Shown here in pieces: positions 27,338 through 37,715 of a stretch of DNA of 45,885 nt. Position 1 is the stretch's first letter; each line of letters opens with the position of its first letter. The position numbers and the translations under genes were made by a program. This DNA comes from Xylanimonas oleitrophica (GTDB lineage: Bacteria; Actinomycetota; Actinomycetes; Actinomycetales; Cellulomonadaceae), in the NCBI RefSeq assembly GCF_003244315.1, contig NZ_QKWH01000019.1, forward strand, positions 1 through 45,885. The letters run 5' to 3'. The notes under the pieces were generated by a model that was not told where the DNA came from, made no database searches, and saw nothing but the letters and a program-made list of their open reading frames with translations.

Positions 27338-28318
27338 GTGACCACCACCGCCAGCCCGCCGGCGACCACCCGTCGCCGCCGCAGCGGCGACACCGAGCGC
27401 GGCATGAGCCGCGTCTTCCGCTGGATCTCGACCGCCGCCGCCGTGCTCCTGCTGGCGGTCCTCGCCGCGGTCGCGGTCTTCCTGGTGCAGCGCGGCCTGC
27501 CGGCCCTGACCGCGAGCGGCGAGGAGCTGCAGACGGCCGGCCGGCTGCCGCGAGGGATGACCCACCTGGGCCAGCTCGTCGGCCCGCTCGTCTTCGGTAC
27601 GCTGCTCGCCGCCGCGATCGCCCTCCTGCTCGCGACGCCGGTGGCCGTGGGCATCGCGCTCTTCATCTCCCACTACGCGCCCCGGCGGCTCGCCGCCGGC
27701 ATCGGCTACGTGGTGGACCTGCTCGCCGCCATCCCCTCGGTGGTCTTCGGCCTGTGGGGCGGTCGCACGCTGGCCCCGGTCGTCGCCGACGTGTGGGTGT
27801 GGGTCGCAGGGGTGCTCAACTCGATCCCGGGGCTCGAGGTCCGTGCGACCGCGACCGGGCGCTCGCTCGCCACGGCGTCCGTGGTGCTCGCGGTCATGAT
27901 CCTGCCCATCATCACCGCCGTCTCGCGCGAGGTGTTCCTCCAGACGCCGAAGCTCCACGAGGAGGCCGCCCTGGCCCTCGGGGCGACGCGCTGGGAGGTC
28001 GTCCGCACCGCCGTCCTCCCGTTCGGCCGCTCCGGCGTGATCTCGGCCGCCATGCTCGGCCTGGGCCGTGCCCTGGGTGAGACGATGGCCGTGCTGATGA
28101 TCCTCTCCCCAGGTCTGCTGTACTCGTTCCAGATCTTCGACTCCGGGCAGCAGCAGACCATCGCCGCGTACATCGCCAACCAGTTCCCCGAGTCCTCCGG
28201 CCTCGCGGTGAACGTGCTGATCGCGACGGGCCTGGCCCTGTTCGTGATCACGATGGCCGTCAACATGCTCGCGCGCTGGATCGTCGCGCGCCGCAAGGAA
28301 TTCTCGGGAGCCAACTGA
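27338..28318 (+). CDS. pstC: Phosphate ABC transporter permease PstC
   Basis: PstC is one of the two channel-forming membrane subunits of the phosphate importer. The 326-residue protein has about six membrane helices: residues 31-51, 82-112 and several to the end. It has the ABC-coupling EAA loop ([48 protein letters not shown]). The GTG at 27338 has AAGGAG five bases upstream. The first 25 residues are basic and Thr/Arg-rich, facing the cytoplasm. The stop overlaps the pstA start (TGATG). Confidence 0.94.
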   Translation: MTTTASPPATTRRRRSGDTERGMSRVFRWISTAAAVLLLAVLAAVAVFLVQRGLPALTASGEELQTAGRLPRGMTHLGQLVGPLVFGTLLAAAIALLLATPVAVGIALFISHYAPRRLAAGIGYVVDLLAAIPSVVFGLWGGRTLAPVVADVWVWVAGVLNSIPGLEVRATATGRSLATASVVLAVMILPIITAVSREVFLQTPKLHEEAALALGATRWEVVRTAVLPFGRSGVISAAMLGLGRALGETMAVLMILSPGLLYSFQIFDSGQQQTIAAYIANQFPESSGLAVNVLIATGLALFVITMAVNMLARWIVARRKEFSGAN

Positions 28319-29271
28319 TGAGCGCCACGACCTCCACCCCGGTCGGGGACACCGAGCGCGTCCGCGCGATGCTCGGCTCGGCGGACGCCGGCCGCAAGCG
28401 CACGGACCGCATGATGACGGGGCTCATCTACGCGGCCTTCGTCGTGGCGATGATCCCGCTCGTCTCGCTGCTGTGGACCGTGGTGATCCGCGGCATCGAG
28501 CGATTCAGCCCGTACTTCCTGTCGGTGTCCATGCGCGGCGTCTTCGGCGGCATGGACGCGGGCGGCATCTACCACGCCATCGTGGGCACCCTCGTCATCA
28601 CCCTGGTGGCCGCGGCCATCTCGGTGCCGATCGGCCTGCTCACCGCCGTCTACCTCGTCGAGTACGGTCGCGGTCCGCTGGCTCGCGTGACCACGTTCTT
28701 CGTGGACGTCATGACGGGCATCCCGTCGATCGTCGCGGGCCTGTTCGCGTTCGCCCTCTTCGCGATCTTCTTCGGGCCGGGCGTCCGGCTGGGCGTGGCC
28801 GCCTCGGTGGCCCTGTCGGTGCTGATGATCCCGGTCGTGGTGCGCTCCAGCGAAGAGATGCTGCGCCTGGTTCCCAACGAGCTGCGCGAGGCCTCCTACG
28901 CGCTGGGCGTGCCCAAGTGGTTGACCATCATCAAGGTGGTGCTCCGCACCTCCGTGGCGGGTCTGACCACGGGTGTGCTGCTGTCGATCGCCCGCGTCAT
29001 CGGCGAGACGGCACCGATCCTCATCACCGCCGGCTACGCGGACTCGATCAACTTCAACCCGTTCGAGGGCCGTATGGCCACGCTGCCGGTGTACATCTTC
29101 ACCCAGTACCGTCAGGGCACCGTGCCGTGCGCGCCCGGGGCGCTCGACTGCGTCGAGGACATCAACCTCATGCGCGCCTGGGCCGCGGCGCTCACACTGA
29201 TCCTGATCGTGATGCTGCTCAACCTCGTCGGTCGGCTCGTGACCCGCTTCTTCGCCCCGAAGCTGCGCTGA
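28318..29271 (+). CDS. pstA: Phosphate ABC transporter permease PstA
   Basis: PstA pairs with PstC to form the membrane channel of the phosphate importer. The 317-residue protein has six predicted helices, and an EAA loop [52 protein letters not shown] segment [36 protein letters not shown] contains two cysteines close together outside the membrane, which could form a disulfide. The ATG overlaps the pstC stop by one base. pstB follows after 50 bases. Confidence 0.94.
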   Translation: MSATTSTPVGDTERVRAMLGSADAGRKRTDRMMTGLIYAAFVVAMIPLVSLLWTVVIRGIERFSPYFLSVSMRGVFGGMDAGGIYHAIVGTLVITLVAAAISVPIGLLTAVYLVEYGRGPLARVTTFFVDVMTGIPSIVAGLFAFALFAIFFGPGVRLGVAASVALSVLMIPVVVRSSEEMLRLVPNELREASYALGVPKWLTIIKVVLRTSVAGLTTGVLLSIARVIGETAPILITAGYADSINFNPFEGRMATLPVYIFTQYRQGTVPCAPGALDCVEDINLMRAWAAALTLILIVMLLNLVGRLVTRFFAPKLR

Positions 29272-29321
29272 GTCCGGCCCCCGACCCCTCCCGACCGACG
29301 AAAGACCGAAGGATAGAAGCG

Positions 29322-30101
<780 letters not shown>

Positions 30102-30124
30102 TCGTCGGCCCGCAGGGGCCGTGA

Positions 30125-30170
30125 ACGACGGCGGGCCCGCACTCCCTGGGGAGTGCGGGCCCGCCGTCGT
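30125..30170. terminator. Bidirectional terminator after pstB
   Basis: A 22-base perfect inverted repeat (30125-30146 with 30149-30170) gives a very stable hairpin between pstB (+) and the lipoprotein gene (-). The outer stem is ACGACGG/CCGTCGT, as at other terminators here. Confidence 0.85.
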
Positions 30171-30195
30171 CGTGCGTGCTGGGCGGCGCCCTGGG

Positions 30196-30783
30196 TCAGC
30201 CCTGGCCGCCCTCGGTCGTGGCGCCGGTGTCGTCGGCGTCGTCCGGCTCGATGTCCTCGGCCGTGGTTCCGCCGACGGAGACGCCGGGCGTGCTCGTCGC
30301 GGAGTCAGGAGCCTGCGTGGGCAGCGAGCCCGCGTACTCCGGCAGGGTGCCGTCGAAGACGGGGAGCTTGAACTCCTTGCTCTGGCCGTCGGCCTCGAGC
30401 GTGGCGGACAGGTAACCGCCGGGGATCGTGGTGACGGTGTCGATGATCGCCTGCTCGCCCTCGTCGGTGCCGAGGTAGACGGTGTGGAAGGGCTCGACCG
30501 AGATCTGCAGCGGCGCGGCGCCGTCCACGGTGAGCGTGTACTCGAGCTCGCGGTCCGTGGCGTTGGCGAGCGCACCGAGCAGGTTGCCGGGCTCGCCCTC
30601 CGCCTCGGAGACGATCATGAGGTTGATCCCGCGCAGCTGGTGGTCGATCTCGACGAGGGTGCCGTCCGAGGCGGCGTAGGAGCGGATCGTCATGGCCGGG
30701 CTGCACGCCGACAGCGTCAGCGCGGCGGCGACGGCGGCGGCGCTGAGGGCGGCGTTGCGGGCGGTCCTGGCGGTGCGGGGCAC
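30196..30783 (-). CDS. Hypothetical lipoprotein
   Basis: This 195-residue protein has a clear lipoprotein signal (ALSAAAVAAALTLSAC) with the lipobox cysteine at residue 27, so it is anchored on the outer face of the membrane. The middle looks like a compact beta-rich domain (TIRSYAASDGTLVEIDHQLRGINLMIVSEAEGEPGNLLGALANATDRELEYTLTVDG). The C-terminal 45 residues are acidic and Ser/Thr/Gly-rich, without visible structure. The GTG start has AGGAG upstream and a TAAGAT -10 element at 30828-30833. It diverges from carD. I do not recognise the family beyond proteins called hypothetical in related genera; the middle could bind a small ligand or copper, but no motif proves this. Confidence 0.75.
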   Translation of the reverse strand: MPRTARTARNAALSAAAVAAALTLSACSPAMTIRSYAASDGTLVEIDHQLRGINLMIVSEAEGEPGNLLGALANATDRELEYTLTVDGAAPLQISVEPFHTVYLGTDEGEQAIIDTVTTIPGGYLSATLEADGQSKEFKLPVFDGTLPEYAGSLPTQAPDSATSTPGVSVGGTTAEDIEPDDADDTGATTEGGQG

Positions 30784-30827
30784 GTGCTCTCTCCTAGGTC
30801 GGGGGCGGGCCGGCGGGACCCGTGGCC

Positions 30828-30833
30828 ATCTTA
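30828..30833 (-). promoter_or_regulatory. -10 element (TAAGAT) of the lipoprotein gene
   Basis: TAAGAT on the minus strand lies about 45 bases before the GTG at 30783. No good -35 element was found. Confidence 0.45.
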
Positions 30834-30973
30834 GTGGCGGAATCCCGCCGCCGAGACATCGGACGAGGCGGTGTCGTGACCTGCGGCGACGAGCTCCTCC
30901 GAGGCGCCTGCGCCGGGGCGTGCGCGAGGTCGTGAGGGGGCTGGGCCCCCGGGGGGCGCGGGAGCCCGCGTGC

Positions 30974-30979
30974 TAGACT
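30974..30979 (+). promoter_or_regulatory. -10 element (TAGACT) of carD
   Basis: TAGACT lies about 27 bases before the carD ATG, followed by an AAAGGGG ribosome site at 30990-30996. The -35 position is G/C only. Confidence 0.5.
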
Positions 30980-31006
30980 CCTCGCTGGGAAAGGGGACAT
31001 CTGCAG

Positions 31007-31489
31007 ATGACTTTCGAAGTAGGCGAGACGGTTGTCTACCCGCACCACGGCGCCGCGCTGATCGAGGAGATCAAGACGCGCAAGATCCGTGGCGAAGAGA
31101 AGATGTACCTCAAGCTCAAGGTCGCCCAGGGTGACCTGACCATCGAGGTCCCGGCCGAGAACGTGGACCTCGTGGGTGTGCGCGACGTCGTGGACCAGCA
31201 GGGTCTGGACCGCGTCTTCGAGGTGCTGCGCGCGCCGTACACCGAGGAGCCGACCAACTGGTCGCGCCGCTACAAGGCGAACCTCGAGAAGCTGGCGTCC
31301 GGCGACGTCATCAAGGTGGCCGAGGTCGTCCGCGACCTCTCGCGCCGCGACGCGGACCGCGGCCTGTCGGCCGGCGAGAAGCGCATGCTGGCCAAGGCGC
31401 GCCAGATCCTCGTCTCGGAGCTCGCGCTGGCGGAGCACACCGAGGAGGAGAAGGCCGAGGCGATCCTCGACGAGGTCCTCGCCTCCTGA
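31007..31489 (+). CDS. carD: RNA polymerase-binding transcription factor CarD
   Basis: CarD binds the RNA polymerase beta subunit and stabilises open promoter complexes, notably at rRNA genes. The 160-residue protein has the N-terminal polymerase-interaction domain ([37 protein letters not shown] through [12 protein letters not shown], about 1-65). The C-terminal helical DNA-binding domain has the wedge tryptophan in [17 protein letters not shown] and a basic RRYK patch. A good ribosome site and -10 element precede it. ispD follows after a hairpin, the standard actinobacterial order carD-ispD-ispF. Confidence 0.96.
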   Translation: MTFEVGETVVYPHHGAALIEEIKTRKIRGEEKMYLKLKVAQGDLTIEVPAENVDLVGVRDVVDQQGLDRVFEVLRAPYTEEPTNWSRRYKANLEKLASGDVIKVAEVVRDLSRRDADRGLSAGEKRMLAKARQILVSELALAEHTEEEKAEAILDEVLAS

Positions 31490-31528
31490 CGGCGCGATCG
31501 CGTGAGCGGTCCGCACCACGCATCGACA

Positions 31529-31559
31529 CGACGCCCCTGCCGATCCGGCGGGGGCGTCG
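31529..31559 (+). terminator. Hairpin terminator after carD
   Basis: A 14-bp stem with one G-U pair (31529-31542 with 31546-31559) and a 3-base loop lies between carD and ispD. Confidence 0.65.
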
Positions 31560-31582
31560 CCGTTCGCGGGAGGGCATGACGC

Positions 31583-32359
31583 ATGACGACCCTGGCGATC
31601 CTCACCGCCGCCGGTTCCGGCACGCGGCTCGGCCGTGACGTGCCCAAGGCGCTGGTGGAGGTGGACGGGCTGCCCCTGGTGGTGCACGCCGCCCGCCGTC
31701 TGGCTGGCTCGGGCGTGGTCGACGCGCTCGTGGTGACCTCGCCACCGGGCATGGCCGGGCTGGTGGCGGGCGTGCTGGCGGACGACCCGCTCGTGGGGGT
31801 GCCCGTGCGCGTGGTAGACGGCGGCGCGACGCGGCAGGCCTCGGTCGCCGCGGCGCTGGCCGTGGCAGGCCCGGACGACGACGTCGTGCTGGTCCACGAC
31901 GCCGCACGGCCGTTCGCTCCGGCCGCGCTGGTGCGGCGGGTGGTCGCCGCGGTCCGGGCCGGGCACCGCGCCGTCGTGCCGGGTGTGCCGGTGGTCGATA
32001 CGATCAAGAGCGTGTCCGCAGCCCTCCCCGCTCCCGCCGCAGGTCACGGGCCTGCGAGCGCGGTGGAGACGGTCACGGGGACGCCCGAGCGAGCCGTGCT
32101 GCGGGCGGTCCAGACCCCCCAGGGCTTCGACCGCGCCCTCCTCGCGCGTGCCCACGCCGAGGGGGCTGCCCGCGCCGGCGCGGACCACCTGGCGGCCACC
32201 GACGACGCGGGGCTGGTCGAGGCGCTGGGCGAGCCCGTCGTCGTCGTGCCGGGTGACGAGGCGGCCCTGAAGATCACCACCGAGCGGGACATGCACCTGG
32301 CGGCGCTGTACGCCGGGGACGCGCACCACGCGGCCGTCGCACCGGGAGGCGAGCGGTGA
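31583..32359 (+). CDS. ispD: 2-C-methyl-D-erythritol 4-phosphate cytidylyltransferase
   Basis: IspD joins CTP and methylerythritol phosphate in the MEP pathway of isoprenoid synthesis. The 258-residue protein has the nucleotide loop [23 protein letters not shown], then [29 protein letters not shown] and the late [12 protein letters not shown]. The C-terminal end and the loop near residues 148-165 are longer and Ala/Gly-rich compared with the Escherichia coli enzyme. The ATG at 31583 has GGGAGGG upstream. Its stop overlaps the ispF GTG by four bases, so the two enzymes are coupled. Confidence 0.95.
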   Translation: MTTLAILTAAGSGTRLGRDVPKALVEVDGLPLVVHAARRLAGSGVVDALVVTSPPGMAGLVAGVLADDPLVGVPVRVVDGGATRQASVAAALAVAGPDDDVVLVHDAARPFAPAALVRRVVAAVRAGHRAVVPGVPVVDTIKSVSAALPAPAAGHGPASAVETVTGTPERAVLRAVQTPQGFDRALLARAHAEGAARAGADHLAATDDAGLVEALGEPVVVVPGDEAALKITTERDMHLAALYAGDAHHAAVAPGGER

Positions 32360-32922
32360 CGCCCCTCCCGCGCACCGGGCTCGGCGTCGACGTCCACGCG
32401 TTCGCCCCGGAGGGCTCGGACCGCGAGCTGTGGCTCGCCGGCCTGCGCTGGGAGGGCGAGCGGGGCCTGGCAGGCCACTCGGACGCCGACGTCGCGGCGC
32501 ACGCGGCCGCGGACGCCCTGTTCTCCGCGGCCGGCATCGGCGACCTCGGGCAGCACTTCGGCACCAGCGAGCCGGAGTGGGCCGGAGCGGCCGGCACGGT
32601 GCTGCTCGCCGAGGCCGCGCGGCGCGTGCGCGCGGCCGGGTTCGAGATCGGGAACGTCGCCGTCCAGGTGATCGGCAACCGGCCCCGCATCGGGTCGCGG
32701 CGCGAGGAGGCGGTCACCGCGCTCAGTGCTGCCGCCGGCGCGCCCGTCTCGCTGAGCGCGACCACCACGGACGGTCTGGGGCTGACGGGCCGGGGCGAGG
32801 GCGTGGCCGCGGTGGCGACCGCCCTCGTGGTGCCCACCGCTGCGGACGCCGGGGGAGGCCGTTCCGGTGCGGGTGACGGAGCGTCCCGGGGATCGGACCC
32901 CGGGACGGACGGGCGGGACTGA
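32356..32922 (+). CDS. ispF: 2-C-methyl-D-erythritol 2,4-cyclodiphosphate synthase
   Basis: IspF makes the cyclic diphosphate in the MEP pathway with release of CMP. The 188-residue protein has the zinc site residues in GVDVHAF (Asp 12, His 14) and [15 protein letters not shown] (His 42 region). [16 protein letters not shown] follows, then [15 protein letters not shown] and [18 protein letters not shown]. The last about 25 residues are a Gly/Ser/Asp-rich tail beyond the usual end. The GTG at 32356 overlaps ispD. A TetR-type regulator begins three bases after the stop. Confidence 0.95.
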   Translation: MTPLPRTGLGVDVHAFAPEGSDRELWLAGLRWEGERGLAGHSDADVAAHAAADALFSAAGIGDLGQHFGTSEPEWAGAAGTVLLAEAARRVRAAGFEIGNVAVQVIGNRPRIGSRREEAVTALSAAAGAPVSLSATTTDGLGLTGRGEGVAAVATALVVPTAADAGGGRSGAGDGASRGSDPGTDGRD

Positions 32923-32925
32923 GAC

Positions 32926-33597
32926 ATGACCCGCAAGCCGCTCGCAGAACGCCGTGCCCAGCTGGTCGAGGCGGCGCTGCGTGTCGCGGCCCAGGCGGGT
33001 GTCGAGGCGGTCACGGTGCGCGCCGTCGCGCACGAGGCGGGCGTCTCGCTCGGCACGGTCCACTACTGCTTCGAGGACAAGGACGAGCTGCTCGACGCGA
33101 TGGGGCACTCGGTGGGTGTCCAGGCGTCCGAGCAGATCCGGGCGGCCATCGCCGCCGGGGGGCGGGCCGGCCTCGACTACCCGACGCTGGCCCACCAGTG
33201 CGCGGGTGCGCTGCTCGAGGGGCTCAAGCAGTGGCGCCAGGTGCGGCTGCTGCTCCTGGAGATCGCCACCACGGGAGCCCGGAACCCGGCGCTGCGCGCC
33301 ACCGCACGCTCGCACCTGCAGCAGTCCACCGAGATGGCCAAGGGCCTGGTCGCCACGATCGCCGAGGCGGCGGGCGTGCGCTACCGGGTCGACCTCGACT
33401 TCCTGGCACGCGTGGTCACGGCCGTGGTCGACGGCATCGAGCTGGCCTGGCTGGTGGACGAGGACGACCGCGCGGCGCTCGACTCCTTCCACGCGCTGGC
33501 GGACCTGCTCACCACCTACGTGGACGACCCCGAGCGGGAGCGCGAGGACGAGGGGCGCGAGGGGGCGCCCGGCGCCCCGAGCACCGTGTCCACATAG
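32926..33597 (+). CDS. TetR/AcrR family transcriptional regulator
   Basis: This 223-residue repressor has an N-terminal helix-turn-helix domain ([52 protein letters not shown]). The C-terminal ligand-binding domain resembles the BetI-type. It begins three bases after ispF and probably shares its transcript. The last about 25 residues (after TYVDDP) are a charged, nonconserved tail that overlaps the end of the oppositely oriented oxidase gene by 82 bp. The target genes are unknown; the facing oxidase is a natural candidate. Confidence 0.85.
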   Translation: MTRKPLAERRAQLVEAALRVAAQAGVEAVTVRAVAHEAGVSLGTVHYCFEDKDELLDAMGHSVGVQASEQIRAAIAAGGRAGLDYPTLAHQCAGALLEGLKQWRQVRLLLLEIATTGARNPALRATARSHLQQSTEMAKGLVATIAEAAGVRYRVDLDFLARVVTAVVDGIELAWLVDEDDRAALDSFHALADLLTTYVDDPEREREDEGREGAPGAPSTVST

Positions 33598-34958
33598 CCG
33601 TTGGCGAAGACGCCGCCGGGGTCGACGGCGGCCCGCACCCGGGCCACGTCCTGCAGCGGGTAGTGGGCGGCGAGGTCCTCGGCGGTGCGCGAGTGCAGCT
33701 TGCCCCAGTGCGGGCGGCCGTCGGCGGCGACGAGGATCCTCTCGGCCGCGTCGAACCAGCGGCGGTGGGACATCCGCACGTACTGGTGCACCGCCACGTA
33801 GGCCGTCTCGCGGTCGCGCGCGGTGGACAGCCAGACGTCGTCGGGCGCGGCGAAGCGCAGCTCGACGGGGAAGGGCACCGCCTCCGAGGAGCGGCGCAGC
33901 CACACGTCCAGCTCGCGCACGACGTCGCGCACCGCCGCACGCGGGATCGCGTACTCCATCTCCCGGAACCGCACGCGGCGCTTGTGGCTGAACACCTCGT
34001 GCGACGGCGCCACGTGCTCGCGGGCGGGCAGCGCGCGGGCGGAGAAGCGGTTGAGCCCGGCCGTCAGCCCCGGCGCGGCGGTGGCGACCCGGTTGACCAG
34101 CTCGAACAGCCCGTTGCTCAGCAGCTCGTCGTCGACCAGCCCGCGGGCCTCCTGGCGCAGCAGCCGCAGCCGCCCCTTGAGCCCGGACTGGTCGGTGCCC
34201 CAGCGAGCGGCCTCGTCGGCGCTGAGCCGGTCGTTGCGGAACGTCAGCGCACGGTGGGTGCCCGGGAACCAGAACAGCTCGGCGTGGTCGGCGCTCGTGG
34301 CGAAGGCGTCGACGTCCTCCAGCACGCGGGCCAGCGCCCACGGTTCGTCACGGGCGCGCAGCCAGAACGCGGGCACGGTCTCCAGGGTGACGGCCGTGAG
34401 CACGCCCACCGAGCCGAGGCCGAGCCGCGCCACCTCGAACAGCTCGCGGCGGGCGCTGCCCGGCGGGTCGTCCGCACCGGCCGTGAGCACCTCGCCGTCG
34501 GGCGTCACCACCCGCACCCCGGACACCTGCGAGGCCATCCCGCCGAACCGGACCCCGGTGCCGTGGGTGCCGGTGGAGATCGCGCCCGCGATCGTCTGGC
34601 GGTCGATGTCGCCGAGGTTGGTCAGTGCCAGACCGTGGGCGGCCAGGAGATGGTGCAGGTGGTAGAGCCGGGTGCCGGCCCGCACCGTGACCCGGGCCGT
34701 GCCGTCGTGCCGGCGCTCCACGGCCTCGACGCCGGCGAGCAGGTCGAGCTCCAGGTGCAGCCCGTCGGTGGCGGCCGCCGCCGTGAAGGAGTGGCCGGAG
34801 CCCACGGCGCGCACGCGCAGGCCGTCCTGGGCGGCCCGGGCGACCTCGGCGGCGACCTCCGCCTCGTCGCGAGGGCGGGCGCGGCGCGCGGGGGTGGAGG
34901 CCACCGTGCGGCCCCAGTTCTCCCAGGCGGGCGTGTCGCGGGCGTCGGTGACGGGCAC
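33516..34958 (-). CDS. D-arabinono-1,4-lactone oxidase family FAD-dependent protein
   Basis: This 480-residue soluble flavoenzyme belongs to the aldonolactone/alditol oxidase family, which oxidises sugar lactones or polyols with FAD. The FAD-binding N-terminal half shows [33 protein letters not shown], where the histidine of GHS is the usual covalent FAD site, and [20 protein letters not shown]. The C-terminal ALO domain includes [24 protein letters not shown] and [17 protein letters not shown]. The GTG at 34958 was chosen by homology; an upstream GTG at 34994 is possible. The 22 residues after VLG, Ser/Arg-rich, overlap the TetR gene tail. The true substrate is unknown. Confidence 0.85.
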   Translation of the reverse strand: MPVTDARDTPAWENWGRTVASTPARRARPRDEAEVAAEVARAAQDGLRVRAVGSGHSFTAAAATDGLHLELDLLAGVEAVERRHDGTARVTVRAGTRLYHLHHLLAAHGLALTNLGDIDRQTIAGAISTGTHGTGVRFGGMASQVSGVRVVTPDGEVLTAGADDPPGSARRELFEVARLGLGSVGVLTAVTLETVPAFWLRARDEPWALARVLEDVDAFATSADHAELFWFPGTHRALTFRNDRLSADEAARWGTDQSGLKGRLRLLRQEARGLVDDELLSNGLFELVNRVATAAPGLTAGLNRFSARALPAREHVAPSHEVFSHKRRVRFREMEYAIPRAAVRDVVRELDVWLRRSSEAVPFPVELRFAAPDDVWLSTARDRETAYVAVHQYVRMSHRRWFDAAERILVAADGRPHWGKLHSRTAEDLAAHYPLQDVARVRAAVDPGGVFANGYVDTVLGAPGAPSRPSSSRSRSGSST

Positions 34959-35054
34959 ATCGGCAGTCTGCCACCGGCGGCAGCCGCACGACACCCCGCA
35001 CGGGCGCCCTCCGGGACAGGGTCACGGCACACGTCCGCGGGACGCCGCGCCCGG

Positions 35055-35060
35055 TACCCT
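35055..35060 (+). promoter_or_regulatory. -10 element (TACCCT), probable leaderless promoter of cysS
   Basis: TACCCT lies exactly six bases before the cysS GTG, matching the spacing seen at lysS. Confidence 0.55.
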
Positions 35061-35066
35061 GGAGCG

Positions 35067-36497
35067 GTGACCCTCCGCCTGTACGACACCGCCACGCGCA
35101 CGGTGTCCGACTTCGTGCCCCGGACCCCCGGCCAGGTCGGCATCTACGTCTGTGGCGCCACCGTGCAGTCGGCCCCGCACGTGGGCCACCTGCGCCCCTC
35201 GGTCGCGTTCGACGTGCTGCGCCGCTGGCTGGAGCGTTCCGGCTATCGCGTCACCCTGGTGCGCAACGTGACGGACATCGACGACAAGATCCTCGCGAAG
35301 GCCGCCCAGGCCGGCGTCGAGTGGTGGGCGCACGCCGCCCGGTTCGAGCGCGAGTTCACCGCCGCCTACGACGCCCTCGGTGTGCTGCCCCCCACCTACG
35401 AGCCCCGCGCCACCCAGCACGTGCCGCAGATGATCGAGCTCATGCAGCGGCTGGTCGACGCCGGGCACGCCTACTCCACCGGCGAGGGCGACGTCTGGTT
35501 CGACGTGCGTTCCTGGCCCGCCTACGGCGAGCTGACCCGTCAGCGTCTCGAGGACCTGGCCCCCGAGCCGGGCGACGGCGCCGAGACGAGCGCCAAGCGC
35601 GACCCGCACGACTTCGCCCTGTGGAAGTCCACCAAGCCCGGCGAGCCCGCGACGGCCTCCTGGGACACCCCGTGGGGCCGCGGCCGCCCCGGCTGGCACC
35701 TGGAGTGCTCCGCCATGGCGCAGCGCTACCTGGGCGAGGAGTTCGACATCCACGGTGGTGGCCTGGACCTGCGGTTCCCCCACCACGAGAACGAGCAGGC
35801 GCAGTCGCGCGCCGCCGGCTACCCGTTCGCGCGCCGATGGATGCACAGCGCCTGGATCACGCAGTCCGGCGTGAAGATGTCCAAGTCGCTCGGCAACGGC
35901 CTGCTGGTCTCCGAGCTGCTCGCCACGGTGCCCGCCGTGGTGGTGCGCCTGGCCGTCGTCTCGGTGCAGTACCGGTCCATGCACGAGTGGACGCCCGACA
36001 CCCTCGAGGAGGCGCGCACCACCTGGGAGCGCCTCGCCGGGTTCGTCGAGCGTGCCACCGAGCGTGTCGGTGCCGTCCCGGCCGAGGAGGTCGCCAAGAC
36101 CGAGCTGCCCCAGGCGTTCGCCGCGGCGATGGACGACGACCTCAACGTCCCCGCGGCGCTCGCCGTCGTGCACGAGCACCTGCGAGCGGGCAACACGGCG
36201 CTCGCGGCCGGCTCCGAGGCGGACGAGGCGGTGCGTGCCGCCCTCGTGGCCGTGCGGGCCATGCTCGACGTCCTGGGCCTCGACCCCGCCGACCCGCACT
36301 GGGCCGCGGCGGACGCCGCGTCGTCGGCCGCCCGTGCGGCGCTCGACGCGCTCGTGGCCGCCGAGCTGGAGGCGCGGGCCGCAGCGCGGGCCGCCAAGGA
36401 CTGGGCGGCCAGCGACGCCATCCGTGACCGGCTCGCCGCCGCCGGCGTCGTCGTCCAGGACGGCCCGGACGGCGCGCGCTGGACGCTCGCCAACTAA
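35067..36497 (+). CDS. cysS: Cysteinyl-tRNA synthetase
   Basis: CysS charges tRNA-Cys. The 476-residue class I enzyme has the zinc cysteine in [18 protein letters not shown], where HVGH is the HIGH motif. WHLECSAMA supplies another zinc ligand, [21 protein letters not shown] follows, and the KMSKS loop is intact in [12 protein letters not shown]. The DALR helical domain ([18 protein letters not shown]) and the C-terminal anticodon part are present, which separates it from MshC, the shorter mycothiol ligase relative. The GTG lies six bases after a -10 element with no Shine-Dalgarno sequence, so the message is probably leaderless. rlmB follows, the usual partner. Confidence 0.95.
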   Translation: MTLRLYDTATRTVSDFVPRTPGQVGIYVCGATVQSAPHVGHLRPSVAFDVLRRWLERSGYRVTLVRNVTDIDDKILAKAAQAGVEWWAHAARFEREFTAAYDALGVLPPTYEPRATQHVPQMIELMQRLVDAGHAYSTGEGDVWFDVRSWPAYGELTRQRLEDLAPEPGDGAETSAKRDPHDFALWKSTKPGEPATASWDTPWGRGRPGWHLECSAMAQRYLGEEFDIHGGGLDLRFPHHENEQAQSRAAGYPFARRWMHSAWITQSGVKMSKSLGNGLLVSELLATVPAVVVRLAVVSVQYRSMHEWTPDTLEEARTTWERLAGFVERATERVGAVPAEEVAKTELPQAFAAAMDDDLNVPAALAVVHEHLRAGNTALAAGSEADEAVRAALVAVRAMLDVLGLDPADPHWAAADAASSAARAALDALVAAELEARAAARAAKDWAASDAIRDRLAAAGVVVQDGPDGARWTLAN

Positions 36498-36616
36498 ACC
36501 CCTGACGGCGGCCGCACGGGCGGCCCCGACGCTCCGGTGGCTGGCTCCCCAGCGCCGCCCGACACTACGTACGCGGTGGTCCTCGAGGCCACCTGACGAA
36601 CCACCGAAGGACTCTC

Positions 36617-37606
36617 ATGGCAGGCAACTCCAAGCGCCCCGGCGCCGTCCGCAAGGCCGGAAGCAAGAAGGGGCCGCAGGTCGGCACGGGCGGTCACAGC
36701 CGCCGCGCGCTGCGCGGCAAGGGACCGACGCCCAAGGCCGAGGACCGCGAGTACCACCCGGCGCACAAGCGCAAGGTCGCCGCGGAGAAGCGGGCGGAGA
36801 CGCAGCAGCGCCGGGACGCCTCGCGGGGCGTGGTGCGCGGCACCCGCCGGTCGACCGACGGCGCCGAGGTCGTGGCCGGCCGCAACGCCGTGCTCGAGGC
36901 GCTGCGCACCGACCTGCCGATCACGGCGCTGTACGTCGCGAGCCGGATCGAGCACGACGACCGCACCCGAGAGATCCTGCAGCTCGCCTCGGAGCGCGGC
37001 CACGCCCTGCTCGAGGCGTCCAAGCCGGAGCTGGACCGCCTCACGGACGGTCAGGTCCACCAGGGCATCGCGGCCCAGGTGCCGCCGTACGAGTACGCCG
37101 ACGTGGACGACCTGCTCGACGCCGCCGAGGCCTCGGGCCGCCCACCGCTGATCGTGGCGCTCGACGGCGTCACCGACCCGCGCAACCTCGGCGCCGTGCT
37201 GCGCTCCGCCGGCGCGTTCGGCGCCCACGGCGTGCTGGTGCCCGAGCGTCGTGCGGCCGGCGTGACCGCCTCCGCCTGGAAGGTCTCGGCCGGTGCCGCC
37301 GCCCACGTGCCCGTGGCCCGGGCGACCAACCTGGCCCGCGCGCTGACCGAGCTGAAGAAGGCCGGCTGCTTCGTCGTCGGGCTCGACGGCGACGGCGACA
37401 CGGAGGTGGGCGAGCTGCAGCTCGCCACCGACCCGCTCGTGCTCGTGGTGGGCTCCGAGGGCAAGGGGATGGGGCGTCTGGTGCGCGAGACGTGCGACAC
37501 GGTCGCCGCCATCTCGATCGACGAGGGCGCGGTCGAGTCGCTCAACGCGGGCGTGGCCGCGGGCATCGCGATGTACGAGATCGCCAAGGCGCGCCGCTCG
37601 GCCTGA
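36617..37606 (+). CDS. rlmB: 23S rRNA (guanosine(2251)-2'-O)-methyltransferase
   Basis: RlmB methylates the ribose of G2251 in 23S rRNA, using S-adenosylmethionine. The 329-residue protein has a long basic, disordered head (about 1-80; many Lys/Arg/Gly) common in actinobacterial RlmB. A substrate-binding domain (VAGRNAVLEALRTDLPITALYVA) follows, then the SPOUT knot domain with DGVTDPRNLGAVLRSAGAFGAHGVL, LVVGSEGKGMGRLVRE and SLNAGVAAGIAMYE. The ATG at 36617 has GAAGGA upstream. It ends at a strong terminator shared with the facing DUF4032 gene. Confidence 0.94.
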   Translation: MAGNSKRPGAVRKAGSKKGPQVGTGGHSRRALRGKGPTPKAEDREYHPAHKRKVAAEKRAETQQRRDASRGVVRGTRRSTDGAEVVAGRNAVLEALRTDLPITALYVASRIEHDDRTREILQLASERGHALLEASKPELDRLTDGQVHQGIAAQVPPYEYADVDDLLDAAEASGRPPLIVALDGVTDPRNLGAVLRSAGAFGAHGVLVPERRAAGVTASAWKVSAGAAAHVPVARATNLARALTELKKAGCFVVGLDGDGDTEVGELQLATDPLVLVVGSEGKGMGRLVRETCDTVAAISIDEGAVESLNAGVAAGIAMYEIAKARRSA

Positions 37607-37632
37607 GCGACGGCCTGAGCGACAGGCCCGAC

Positions 37633-37676
37633 GACGACGGAGGCCCGGCGGCACCTGCCGCCGGGCCTCCGTCGTC
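37633..37676. terminator. Bidirectional terminator after rlmB
   Basis: A 21-base perfect inverted repeat (37633-37653 with 37656-37676) lies between rlmB (+) and the DUF4032 gene (-). The outer stem is GACGACGG/CCGTCGTC. Confidence 0.85.
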
Positions 37677-37715
37677 CCCGGGACCCTGCGAGGGGACGCT
37701 GCGCGCAGACGCGGC

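Noticed and set aside
26005-27666. Long minus-strand frame opposite pstS and pstC
   Set aside because: No family motif is seen, and the plus strand carries well-recognised pst genes with ribosome sites.
35067-36497. MshC (mycothiol cysteine ligase) instead of CysS
   Set aside because: The protein has the full length and the DALR and C-terminal regions of cysteinyl-tRNA synthetase, and sits next to rlmB.
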